From the NCBI RefSeq assembly GCF_010119385.1, contig NZ_VFIE01000031.1, forward strand, positions 1 to 35,370: DNA of 35,370 nucleotides. Reading direction: 5' to 3'. Positions 25,615 through 33,706 of the stretch are shown here, piece by piece; positions within the stretch are counted from its first letter, which is position 1; each line of letters opens with the position of its first letter. The notes beneath the pieces are model-generated. The model made no database searches, was not told the origin of the DNA, and worked only from the letters and a program-made list of their open reading frames with translations. The translations under genes were made by a program, and so were the position numbers. Source of the stretch: Nesterenkonia haasae. GTDB lineage: Bacteria; Actinomycetota; Actinomycetes; Actinomycetales; Micrococcaceae.

Positions 25615-26438
25615 GTGCCAAACATACTGTGTACCCGGAGGATCTGCGTGAAGATGAGGCGGCGCACCTCGATGAGGGGCTGCAAGTTGAAGGTCTCGCG
25701 GTGGATCTAGGCGGTCGTCCAGTGCTGCGCAACGTTGATCTCAATGTGGCTGCCGGCGAGCTCGTTGGGCTTATCGGCCCCAATGGTGCAGGTAAAACCA
25801 CATTGATCCGCTCAGTGTTGGGTCTGACACCTTCTCGCGAAGGGCACGTCAGGGTTGAAGGACAATCGAGTCGAAAAGCTCGACGGCGTATCGGCTATGT
25901 GCCGCAGCGTCAGGAATTTGCCTGGGATTTTCCCATCAGCGTCCATGATGTCGTGCTCTCGGGACGGGTGGGTGCCATTGGATGGTTGCGTCGTGCTGGG
26001 GTTCAGGACTACCAGGCTGTAGCGGAGGCCCTGGATCGTGCCGATATGAGTTCACTCAAGGATCGTCCCGTAGGCCAGCTCTCGGGTGGACAGCGACAGC
26101 GGGTACTTGTAGCCCGGGCTTTGGCCTTGCGGCCCCAGGTGATGCTGTTGGATGAGCCGTTCACAGGTCTGGACATCCCCACCCAAGAATTGCTGACCGA
26201 CCTGTTTCGAGACCTTGCAGCCGAGGGTCGCGCACTGTTAATGACCACCCATGATCTCGCCGGGGCGATGCATACCTTTGACCGGCTTTATTTGATCAAC
26301 CGCACAGTGGTGGCTTCGGGCCCCCCGGACGCGCTGCGAAGTACCGAAATATGGACCCGAGCCTTCGGCTTCCGTCAGGACTCCCCGTTGCTCAATGCTC
26401 TGGGCGTGAAGGATGTCAAGGATGGGGAGGACCACTAA
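25611..26438 (+). CDS. Anchored-repeat-type metal ABC transporter, ATP-binding protein
   Basis: A 275-residue ATPase of the ZnuC/MntB class. It has Walker A GPNGAGKT at 56-63, Q-loop YVPQRQEFAWDFP around 96-108 (a sequence typical of Zn/Mn uptake ATPases), signature LSGGQRQR at 157-164 and Walker B VMLLDEPFTGLD at 177-188. It is coupled by overlaps on both sides to the surface protein and the permease. The about 25 residues before the core are unusual but free of motifs. Confidence 0.92.
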   Translation: MSAKHTVYPEDLREDEAAHLDEGLQVEGLAVDLGGRPVLRNVDLNVAAGELVGLIGPNGAGKTTLIRSVLGLTPSREGHVRVEGQSSRKARRRIGYVPQRQEFAWDFPISVHDVVLSGRVGAIGWLRRAGVQDYQAVAEALDRADMSSLKDRPVGQLSGGQRQRVLVARALALRPQVMLLDEPFTGLDIPTQELLTDLFRDLAAEGRALLMTTHDLAGAMHTFDRLYLINRTVVASGPPDALRSTEIWTRAFGFRQDSPLLNALGVKDVKDGEDH

Positions 26439-27415
26439 TGTCTGAGCTGGTGTCTTACGGGATGTTGAGTTTTCCCGAGTTTCTGCAAGATCTGACTAAT
26501 CCACTGCTGTCGTTCCTGCCCAAAGCGTTGCTGGTCGCGATGATGGCTGCTGTCATCTGCGGGGTAATCGGCTCCTATGTGGTGCTGCGCGGCATGGTTT
26601 TCGTTGGCCACGCCGTCGCCCACTCCGTTTTCCCCGGCATTGCGCTCGCCTTCATTCTCCAGGGTTCCCTGGTTCTCGGGGGAATGGCTGCAGGTATAGC
26701 CACTGCTGTCCTAGTGGCTGTCTTCTCTCAGAATCGGCGTCTGAAAGAAGACGCTGTGATCGGTATCTTCTTCGTGGCTGCCTTCGCACTGGGTATTGTC
26801 ATCATCTCCACTGCGCCAGGCTATTCGGGTTCGCTGGAGAGCTTTCTCTTTGGCTCAATCACCGGGATTCCGGATTCCGACGTCTACGTGGTCGCCGGAG
26901 CTGGCGTGGTACTGCTGACGATCGCGTTCCTGTTGCACAAGGAATTCGTTGCCGTCAGCTTGGACCGGGAGATGGCCCGCTCGGCAGGGCTGCCCATTTT
27001 GGCCTTGGACATTGTGCTCTACGTGATGGTCTCAGCAGCCGTGGTGGTCTCAGTTCAGGTTATTGGCAATATCTTGGTCGTAGCCCTGCTGGTAGTACCG
27101 GCAGCGACCGCCCGGTTACTCACCGACAGGTTGGGCCTGATGATGCTGCTTTCTCCCACCATCGGGGCGATGACCGCATTCTTCGGTCTCTATCTCTCCT
27201 GGGCCATTGACCTGCCCACCGGTGGCACGATCGTGTTGTTAGCCACCGCGGTCTTCCTGCTGACCTGGGTACTAGCTCCTAGGCACGGACTACTTGGAAA
27301 ATGGCTAGCTTCCCGGTCGGTGGACTCCGAAGAGGAGACCGGCTCGTTCCCAGAAGGTGGGGACCAGCCGCAGACCATGGTGAGCGCGCATGACAAGCTC
27401 CGTGCAGCACGCTGA
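26438..27415 (+). CDS. Anchored-repeat-type metal ABC transporter, permease
   Basis: A 325-residue ZnuB-type permease with about eight to nine hydrophobic helices. GSYVVLRGMVFVGHAVAHSVFPGIALAF (about 45-72) is the first conserved region with its His pair. VSVQVIGNILVVALLVVPAATARLL is the ATPase-contact segment near 205-230. The start is ATG 26438, overlapping the ATPase stop (TAATG); a longer frame upstream lies inside the ATPase gene. The C-terminal about 45 residues are hydrophilic and not conserved. It completes the binding protein/ATPase/permease set. Confidence 0.91.
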   Translation: MSELVSYGMLSFPEFLQDLTNPLLSFLPKALLVAMMAAVICGVIGSYVVLRGMVFVGHAVAHSVFPGIALAFILQGSLVLGGMAAGIATAVLVAVFSQNRRLKEDAVIGIFFVAAFALGIVIISTAPGYSGSLESFLFGSITGIPDSDVYVVAGAGVVLLTIAFLLHKEFVAVSLDREMARSAGLPILALDIVLYVMVSAAVVVSVQVIGNILVVALLVVPAATARLLTDRLGLMMLLSPTIGAMTAFFGLYLSWAIDLPTGGTIVLLATAVFLLTWVLAPRHGLLGKWLASRSVDSEEETGSFPEGGDQPQTMVSAHDKLRAAR

Positions 27416-27460
27416 GGTGGAATGAGAACGCAGGAAGGGTCCGGGTGTCCTCGGGTCTCT

Positions 27461-28361
27461 CTAAGAATTCAATCGAGCACCTGTCCACAGCAGGGTGGGA
27501 TGGACGGTATAAGTCGTTGGGGTTAAACCGACGTGGAGGGAGCTTCCGGGGTCTAGCAGCACTTCAACCTGACGGAGATCTTCCTCTTTCATGCCGGTGG
27601 CGACGCCACTTGCGGACGCTGCGTGCCGCATTTCTGGCCAGACGATTCCTTCCAGATATGCTCGAGCCGCGGAGCCTGGGCTGAGCGTCGTGGCGGCAAT
27701 TGGGAAGCAATCCACACTGATATTTTTCATCCCCGCGGCTTGTAACCACTCTCCGTGCCGCTCGTAGTGCGCGGTATCTTGCTGGATGAGACCCCAAGTG
27801 TGTTCCGAGGCGGTGCGGATCATTCGTTCCAACCGTGAGTGTCCGGGCAAGCTCATGGATCTGCAGTAGTTGGTATTGAACAGTGCCAGCACGCCACCGG
27901 GTGCCAGGGCTTGTGCCAGGGCGACGACGACGCCTCCCGGATCCTCGAAAACAGTGGGCCATATGACGTCGGAGGCCCAGATGAGGTCAAAGCGGGGGAC
28001 CATCCTCGGAGGCCTGCTCAGCTAGCTGAAGAAGATCACCCTCGCGGACCTCAACAGCGTTCTGCCGATCTTGTTGGTCCACGTAGTTCCGGGCGGCAGT
28101 CACGGCCCGGGGGTCGAGGTCTATCGCGGTCACACAGCCTGCCCCGCTCTCCTGTGCCCGGACGGCCAGAGCAGGCAAGGCTCCTCCCGCACCGGTTCCA
28201 GCGTCGAGGATCCGCAGAGGTGTTCCGGTCAGGGAGAGCTCGATGGAAGTGATGGCTTCATGGACTGCCGGTGCGGTGAAGGCCCGGTTGAGGACCAGGT
28301 ACTCCTCATACCGGCTCGTGTCCGGACCACTGGACTCCTTGCCATTGGAGTTCCCTGGCAT
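27461..28361 (-). pseudogene. Class I SAM-dependent methyltransferase with a +1 frameshift
   Basis: The gene starts at ATG 28361 (MPGNSNGKESSG). Motif I ILDAGTGAGGALPALAVRAQ and TAIDLDPRAVTAARNYV lead to QASEDG, where the frame ends at once. The next frame continues without a gap as RFDLIWASDVIWPTVFEDPGG and on to the stop at 27461. Deleting one base from the run of five G (C on the coding strand) at 27994-27998 restores a single protein of about 300 residues. Either the gene is inactive or phase-variable, or the read has a homopolymer error. It is convergent with the permease and divergent from the secreted single-domain gene. Its substrate is unknown. Confidence 0.8.
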
Positions 28362-28465
28362 AGATATACCTGCTCTCTGCGCATCGCGTTGTTTCCCGCA
28401 ATGGTTTAACAGCCCCTGGTAGGTAGCTTGACCCTTGCTGATGACAAGACTACATTTAAAGAAGA

Positions 28466-28480
28466 TGAGACGCATTTGCA
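28466..28480. promoter_or_regulatory. Zur-box-like site upstream of the secreted protein gene
   Basis: TGAGACGCATTTGCA matches the 7-1-7 Zur consensus form at 11 of 15 positions by eye. It lies about 105 nt upstream of the methyltransferase start and about 385 nt upstream of the secreted protein at 28865, so it could serve either strand. Confidence 0.45.
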
Positions 28481-28481
28481 A

Positions 28482-28864
28482 TAAGGAGTATGAGTTGAGG
28501 GAGACCTCGAGTTGACGGTAGTGGAGCAAGCACAGGGGAGTGCTCCCACTCGGTCAGGCGCCTCATCTTGCGTGCATACCGGGGGACATTTGTCCTTGGG
28601 TGGAACCTTGCGTTGCGGATGCGGGCCGGAGGAACCCCCGTCTGCATCTTCTGGGCCGATGGAGACGCTTGAGTCTTTGGTGTGGACGCCTATTCGCCAA
28701 CAGCACGTCGGTTTCATCCGGACGCGGTTTATCTATTCGAGTCGACAATCCTAGCTTCCTGCGCAATCGGCTTCTTGAGCCGAGCCATTGGGCTGCGTGG
28801 GAAGCGTCGTGTGAAGCCCACGTTCATAGAGCCGCGGATCGCGGCTGAGAGTAAAGGAAAAATC
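28482..28864 (+). other. 383-nt region without a convincing gene (possible leader)
   Basis: No family match is seen. AAGGAG at 28484-28489 is a strong ribosome-binding-type sequence, but every start near it stops within a few codons. A frame from TTG 28512 to 28754 would give 80 residues with a Cys/His cluster (CVHTGGHLSLGGTLRCGCG), preceded by GGGAG. Its composition is not clearly coding. AAAGGA at the end belongs to the next gene. It may be a long 5' leader or hold a small zinc-binding protein. Confidence 0.4.
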
Positions 28865-29500
28865 ATGTCGACAACGATTGCAACACAGCAACCAAGGGCC
28901 CGGGCAAGCTCGGCCAAGATGCTCGGACGGGCAGGTACAGGTTTAGCAGGAGCAGCAGTCTTGGCCTTCAGTGCGGCACTGCCGGCGCATGCGCAAACCG
29001 AGGTGACCAGCGGCCACGCGGATGTCATCGGTGTCAACAGTGCTCACGAAATCGGTTCGAACTTTGGTTCGGACTTCGCGCCCTGGGGTGCGAATTTCGA
29101 TTATCAGTTCGTATTCGATGATGCACTGAACCAGAACGGTGTGACTTGCTCCAACGGGGTGATCACCATTGACGGCCATGGGATCAACTCAAATCAACTC
29201 CCAGATGTGGGACTTGATAACTCAAGCAACAACCCTTATTTGATTGACGTATCAACGGCCAGCGGCAGCCCGCAAACCGGTGACGTCTCATTCTCCTCGA
29301 GTCTCAGTGACGTTCTGAGCACGGACGGGCCCCCTGTGGAGCTTCCTTCCAGTGCTCATGTGCATGGTGATTGGGAGTTTGTGGTCGGATCGTGCGCCGC
29401 CGGGGAGTCGTATGTCTTCGAGCTGACCTTCGAGGCTGAGGGGCAAGGAGGAGTAGGCAACTTTGACGAGCAGGGCATTACCTTCGTAATCAACAGCTAA
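28865..29500 (+). CDS. Secreted single-domain choice-of-anchor M-like protein
   Basis: A 211-residue protein starting at ATG 28865, with AAAGGA 6 nt upstream. The frame is open further up but without a start signal. A twin-arginine-free signal peptide ends AHAQT near residue 44. The mature part starts with SGHADVIGVNSAHE and ends with the cluster SSAHVHGDWEF at 162-172, the two histidine motifs of the domain family. Cys95 and Cys177 could form a disulfide. There is no linker, sorting signal or membrane helix, so it should be released. It may capture zinc outside the wall and deliver it to the anchored domains (inference). A strong terminator follows. Confidence 0.8.
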   Translation: MSTTIATQQPRARASSAKMLGRAGTGLAGAAVLAFSAALPAHAQTEVTSGHADVIGVNSAHEIGSNFGSDFAPWGANFDYQFVFDDALNQNGVTCSNGVITIDGHGINSNQLPDVGLDNSSNNPYLIDVSTASGSPQTGDVSFSSSLSDVLSTDGPPVELPSSAHVHGDWEFVVGSCAAGESYVFELTFEAEGQGGVGNFDEQGITFVINS

Positions 29501-29505
29501 CAGTT

Positions 29506-29560
29506 GAATCCGAGGGTGCCAGCTAAGACTCGTGAGGTTGGCGCCCTCGGATTCTTGTTT
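29506..29560 (+). terminator. Intrinsic terminator after the secreted protein gene
   Basis: GAATCCGAGGGTGCC (29506-29520) pairs with GGCGCCCTCGGATTC (29540-29554) at 14 of 15 positions, with one G:T pair. The 19-nt loop is followed by TTGTTTT. It lies 6 nt after the stop codon. This is the clearest terminator in the window. Confidence 0.85.
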
Positions 29561-29589
29561 TCTATATATTAGAATAAGGATTCTTTATT

Positions 29590-32500
29590 GTGACGTCATC
29601 TGAAATCGCAAGTAGCGACGGTCACTGCCGTGCGGACGGCATGAGAAGGCTGTTCAAAAGTGGATCGGCGTCTGTGCTCGTGGCCCTGTTGGTTGGCATC
29701 GGGGTCTCGGTGGCACCGGCTGCCGCTGATGAAGAAACCTTCGAGGCGGATTTCATTAACATCAGATCCGACATGCAAGACGATGAGTGGTCTGTGTACT
29801 CTGCAACGAGTGTTGGCCGTCAGCCGCAGAACCGAGAAGTTCAGCTCCGTGTTCCGTCGTCATCGGTGCGACAGATTGGTATGGGCGATGAGTACGCCTG
29901 GCACGGTGAGCAGGGTGAGGCGAGATGGTTTAGCCTCTCGCAGATATCGACACAACAAGTGCCTGACACCATGCTCTCTCTTGACGATCAGAGCATCAAA
30001 TACAGCGTCGATAATGTCGTGGGTCCAGGGGATTTTGCACTGTACGCCGTTGACTACGACCCGCAAAACCCACCTGGAAGTCCCAGCGATTTGTTCCGTT
30101 GGGGCACCGGCTTCCAACGCGATGGCTCTCCGCAGAGTCTTGGCCAGGAGTTTGAACTGCCCCCACGTGATCGGCTTCCTATGGAAGTGATGGCCAGTGC
30201 TTCGGGAATGTACTGCTTCGACGTCACAGCCAGGGCGACTCTGGCCGATGGCACCTCGGTGGCGGACACTGGCACTGTTCGAATGGCAGTCGGTGATCAA
30301 GTCGTTTCGGACGCGGGGTGTGGTGTCGCGACCGATGAGTTTCCCGAAGGCGCAGAGGCGCCTAATGCCCCACGTGCTCCTGACGTCTCAGTGGAGGGTG
30401 ACGTAGTGTCCGTTGGGTGGGAGCCTCCTCCCTCAAGTGCTGATGCTCCTATTACCGGGTACACAGTGTTACTTACGGATCATCTGGGCGAGTCTTTGGT
30501 CCAGGAGATCGATGGGGACACCACCTCGGCGGTGTTCGAGGACGTGCCTGCTGGACGCTACTCGGCGACTGTTATGGCGGCCAATGAGTTCGGTGAATCT
30601 CGGCCCTCTGTCCGGTCGGATCGGTTCATGGTCGAGTTGCAAGATGGTGACACCTTGGTCGTCACAGAGGGGCACATCGATGTGATAGCTCCGCAGGTCG
30701 ACATTGCCGAAGTCACGGGTGAGAAGACGCTTCAGCTGAGGGCCCATCACGACGACTATGGCTGGCTGGAGTGGGACCAGTTTGTGCTGTATACCGATGA
30801 TCAGGCCAGGGAAAATCTCCCGGGGGAGTACACGTCTGGTAACGACTGGTCGTTTATCGGTGAGCCGGGCCAGGATGTGTGGAGAAGCCCCATTACTCAG
30901 AATCGTGGGCTGCCCTGGGTTGGGCTAAGCACTGAACATGTGAGTATCCGTGAACATGTAGGCCATGGCAACAGTGTGGGTTTGCGGATTGAGGGTGTGA
31001 CTGGGCCCGATGGCGAAGACGCTCCAGGGGAATTTGCCTATTCTCGAGTGGGCAGCAGCCCCGGCTTTAGCGGCCCACCCTGGAATGGACATGTTGAGGC
31101 CAGTAGCCGAGAAGGGCTTCCGCACGCGTCTTCTGAGCCGGTCGGAAATCATACCCACTATGACTGGTTCTTCAGCGAGCCGGGTGTGTACTGCGTTGCA
31201 GTCGCCATCGACGCGGAGCTTGAGGGTGAACGCCATACCTCCCGTGGGCAAATGACCCATATTGTTGGTGAGACCGTGGAACCCCACGAGGTAGCGCCCT
31301 GCGAAGCGAACACTGAGTACCTTTCAGTGGATGCTCCGCCGAGTGTTGAGGCAGGCGATACAGGTGAGCCATTCGTTCTCGACGGCGGTTACGGAAATCT
31401 CTCCCTGCTGTTGGATGACGGTGAACTCGATACTCAACTGTTGCATGGGGGCAGCTTCCGCAACACAGTCCCTGAAGCCCATGATCTAGAGAACGTGATT
31501 TTCCGCGCTGACTCCCTTGGAGGGAACTACTATTTCAGCCGATCGTTCCCCCTCAATGCGCATGCACGTGGGACAGTTCCTTACTTGCGATGGAACACTT
31601 TCGGTGTCGACGATGATGAGGTGAACGGTGATATCACTTGGACTGTGGATGAGGTCCGAGGCCCAGGAGACTTCACTGTTGAGCAGGACCGTCCCTATAG
31701 CCCGGTATTCAACACCGCTGAGGGTGCCACAGAGAGTAATCTCTGGACCCAGAGCGGGGCCGCGCGGACTGACTGGTATGTTTCCGACCCAGGCAAATAC
31801 TGTATCGATCTGACGTGGTCTGTGCAGACCGTTGATCAGGGCGAAGTTTCACATTCTCAGACGATCACGGTGGTCGCTGACGGGGAAGGGCCCGGAAACG
31901 GTGAGGAGACCTTCTCGGTGACCTGTGTCGATGGTGCTGATCCATCTGGCCCAGACCCGACTGACCCTCCTGAGGAAGAGATCCTTGTCCTTGAACAGGG
32001 CCATGCAGACATCTTTTACATCGCTTTGGATGAGGACAGTGAGCCGTACCTCACTCTTAAGGAAGATGTGACTGGCTCTGGTGTGCTGCGAGATCCCGCC
32101 ACTGTGGAACTTCACGTTGTGGCGGATGCCGTGACCGAATTTCCCGATTCTGAAGGGGTGCCAGAAGGTCTGCGCGGTGAGAGTGCGCACCATTTGCCTC
32201 TAAATCAGCATCCTGATGTTCTCTGGCCGGGGTGGGACACGCGGCAGGTGATGTCCACCGGTTTTAGGGCTGTGGACATCACCATCAGCGACTTCGAGGG
32301 TCCGGGCGATGCGTATCTGTGGTCCGGTGCAGGGCTGGGCGGTACTCGCGCAGTGCTGGATGACGAGCAGTTCCGGCTCCCCGGGAACATCCATCAGGAT
32401 GAGCCTGCCCATGTGCATGCGGATTGGGCGTTTACTGAGCCGGGGGAATACGTCTTCACCGCACGGGCTACGCTGCATGATTCGGTGACAGGGGAGACCT

Positions 32501-33498
32501 TCACTACCAATGAGTCCGAGTATCTGTTCACTGTGGCGGAAGCTGAGCAGCCTCAGCCGACGCCGCCTGGGGATCCCGACCCTTCTCCCACGCCCACGCA
32601 GGGCCCGGAACCCACAGAGACGGGATCACCCTCGCCAACAGAGGGCCCAACGCCCACTCCGACAGGTGACCCGTCTGAGGATCCTACGGAGGGGACTACT
32701 CCCGATCCCACGGAAGAGCCCACCCAGTCTGGTGGGCCCACATCGACCCCGGAGCCTACGGAGACAGCCTCGCCGGATCCAACGGACAGACCGACAATGA
32801 CCCCGTCTCCGACGGAGAGCGGGGAACCGACAGCTTCACCGTCACCGACGGAATCTCCGGATCCAACGGATGACCGGACAGTTTCGCCATCGCCGACCGA
32901 TGATCCTTCGGATCTGCCGGTGCCGGTGGAACCCTCTGAGAATGAGCTGACTTCTGAGTTCGAGGACTTGATTCAAGCTCCTGAGCAGGCTGTCATCGGT
33001 GAGGAAATCTCTGTCACAGTTGGCGAGGAGTACGTGGACCAGGCGTTGCATTCCTTCCTGTTTTCAAGCCCTGTAAATCTGGGTTCCTCAGCAGTGGACG
33101 CAGAAGGCGGGATAATCCTTGCCATCCCCAAGACTGACGATCTGATCGGTAACCATCGGCTGGCGGTCTATGAGGATTCTGGGGGCATCATCGGCTGGAC
33201 CAGCATCGAGCTGGTCCCTCCTACTCCTGATGGTGGCGATGAGCCTGGCGGTGCCAGCGGAAACGGTGACCAGGACAGCGGTTCAGATGAGTCTGATCAG
33301 CGGCATCCTGATAGTGGCGGCAAAGGTACCGACCCGGGGGGATCACCTGGGCAGTCCGATGCCAAGGACTCAGGTGCTTCGCTTGCGGCTACCGGTATGG
33401 GTAACGGCCTGCTGATGGGCGCGGGGCTCATGCTCCTGATCGTTGGAGCCGGAATCGGCCTGCTGCTGCTGCGCAGACCCGGATCAGCCATTCGGTAG
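29590..33498 (+). CDS. Large wall-anchored multidomain surface protein (choice-of-anchor M and FnIII; LAATG signal)
   Basis: A 1302-residue secreted protein. The signal peptide ends near residue 47. Four domains of the family follow: domain 1 (about 48-237), domain 2 (about 353-562), domain 3 (about 594-765) and domain 4 (about 797-985). A fibronectin type III domain (about 258-346) sits between 1 and 2. Domain 4 is canonical (QGHADIFYIA, HVHADWAFTEPG); domain 2 keeps HTHYDWFFSEPG; domains 1 and 3 lack the histidines. A Pro/Thr stalk (about 986-1115), a further beta-rich segment and LAATG at 1265-1269 with helix and basic tail complete it. GTG 29590 has AAGGA 9 nt upstream; ATG 29641 is the alternative. 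Confidence 0.87.
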   Translation: MTSSEIASSDGHCRADGMRRLFKSGSASVLVALLVGIGVSVAPAAADEETFEADFINIRSDMQDDEWSVYSATSVGRQPQNREVQLRVPSSSVRQIGMGDEYAWHGEQGEARWFSLSQISTQQVPDTMLSLDDQSIKYSVDNVVGPGDFALYAVDYDPQNPPGSPSDLFRWGTGFQRDGSPQSLGQEFELPPRDRLPMEVMASASGMYCFDVTARATLADGTSVADTGTVRMAVGDQVVSDAGCGVATDEFPEGAEAPNAPRAPDVSVEGDVVSVGWEPPPSSADAPITGYTVLLTDHLGESLVQEIDGDTTSAVFEDVPAGRYSATVMAANEFGESRPSVRSDRFMVELQDGDTLVVTEGHIDVIAPQVDIAEVTGEKTLQLRAHHDDYGWLEWDQFVLYTDDQARENLPGEYTSGNDWSFIGEPGQDVWRSPITQNRGLPWVGLSTEHVSIREHVGHGNSVGLRIEGVTGPDGEDAPGEFAYSRVGSSPGFSGPPWNGHVEASSREGLPHASSEPVGNHTHYDWFFSEPGVYCVAVAIDAELEGERHTSRGQMTHIVGETVEPHEVAPCEANTEYLSVDAPPSVEAGDTGEPFVLDGGYGNLSLLLDDGELDTQLLHGGSFRNTVPEAHDLENVIFRADSLGGNYYFSRSFPLNAHARGTVPYLRWNTFGVDDDEVNGDITWTVDEVRGPGDFTVEQDRPYSPVFNTAEGATESNLWTQSGAARTDWYVSDPGKYCIDLTWSVQTVDQGEVSHSQTITVVADGEGPGNGEETFSVTCVDGADPSGPDPTDPPEEEILVLEQGHADIFYIALDEDSEPYLTLKEDVTGSGVLRDPATVELHVVADAVTEFPDSEGVPEGLRGESAHHLPLNQHPDVLWPGWDTRQVMSTGFRAVDITISDFEGPGDAYLWSGAGLGGTRAVLDDEQFRLPGNIHQDEPAHVHADWAFTEPGEYVFTARATLHDSVTGETFTTNESEYLFTVAEAEQPQPTPPGDPDPSPTPTQGPEPTETGSPSPTEGPTPTPTGDPSEDPTEGTTPDPTEEPTQSGGPTSTPEPTETASPDPTDRPTMTPSPTESGEPTASPSPTESPDPTDDRTVSPSPTDDPSDLPVPVEPSENELTSEFEDLIQAPEQAVIGEEISVTVGEEYVDQALHSFLFSSPVNLGSSAVDAEGGIILAIPKTDDLIGNHRLAVYEDSGGIIGWTSIELVPPTPDGGDEPGGASGNGDQDSGSDESDQRHPDSGGKGTDPGGSPGQSDAKDSGASLAATGMGNGLLMGAGLMLLIVGAGIGLLLLRRPGSAIR
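32545..32934 (+). repeat. Pro/Thr-rich degenerate repeat stalk
   Basis: Coding repeats of DPTE, SPTE and TPTP-like units, residues 986-1115 of the 1302-residue protein. Presumably an extended wall-spanning stalk placing the domains outside the peptidoglycan. Similar repeats begin again at the window end. Confidence 0.75.
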
Positions 33499-33504
33499 CT
33501 ACTC

Positions 33505-33554
33505 CTGAGGGGGTGTGGCCCCATTGGGTGGCTAGTGGTGCCACACCTCCTCAG
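33505..33554 (+). terminator. Hairpin after the large surface protein
   Basis: CTGAGGGGGTGTGGC (33505-33519) pairs with GCCACACCTCCTCAG (33540-33554), 14 of 15, with a 20-nt loop. No T-tract follows, so it may be a T-less terminator or mRNA 3'-end stabiliser. Confidence 0.6.
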
Positions 33555-33630
33555 CCGATTCCCGTTGCCGCTAAGAGCTCCTCCCCTGGTGCTCACACCC
33601 GCGGCACTTTGGATGAGTCAATGCGCTCAA

Positions 33631-33659
33631 TTGACCGAGGCGGGACCCTCGCGTAATCT
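33631..33659 (+). promoter_or_regulatory. Sigma-70-type promoter of the last surface gene
   Basis: TTGACC (33631-33636), a 17-bp spacer and TAATCT (33654-33659) form a near-ideal promoter. The predicted start point falls at about 33666-33668, directly in the Zur-like palindrome, so repression by occlusion is expected. Confidence 0.7.
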
Positions 33660-33668
33660 TTATTGTAA

Positions 33669-33685
33669 ATGCGAGTCATTCGCAT
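33669..33685. promoter_or_regulatory. Perfect 17-bp Zur-box-like palindrome
   Basis: ATGCGA-GTCAT-TCGCAT is a perfect inverted repeat centred on 33677. The inner 15-mer matches the 7-1-7 Zur form at 10 of 15, including TG at the start, the TCAT core and CA at the end. It begins 9 nt after the -10 hexamer and 38 nt before the TTG start. It is the best copy of the element in the window. Confidence 0.72.
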
Positions 33686-33706
33686 GAATTCATGAGGGAG
33701 ACCAAC

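Noticed and set aside
29571-29584. AGAAT-AAGG-ATTCT inverted repeat as another Zur box or a hairpin hiding the ribosome-binding site
   Set aside because: The even spacing does not fit the 7-1-7 box, and a 5-bp AT-rich stem is too weak to act as an RNA switch.
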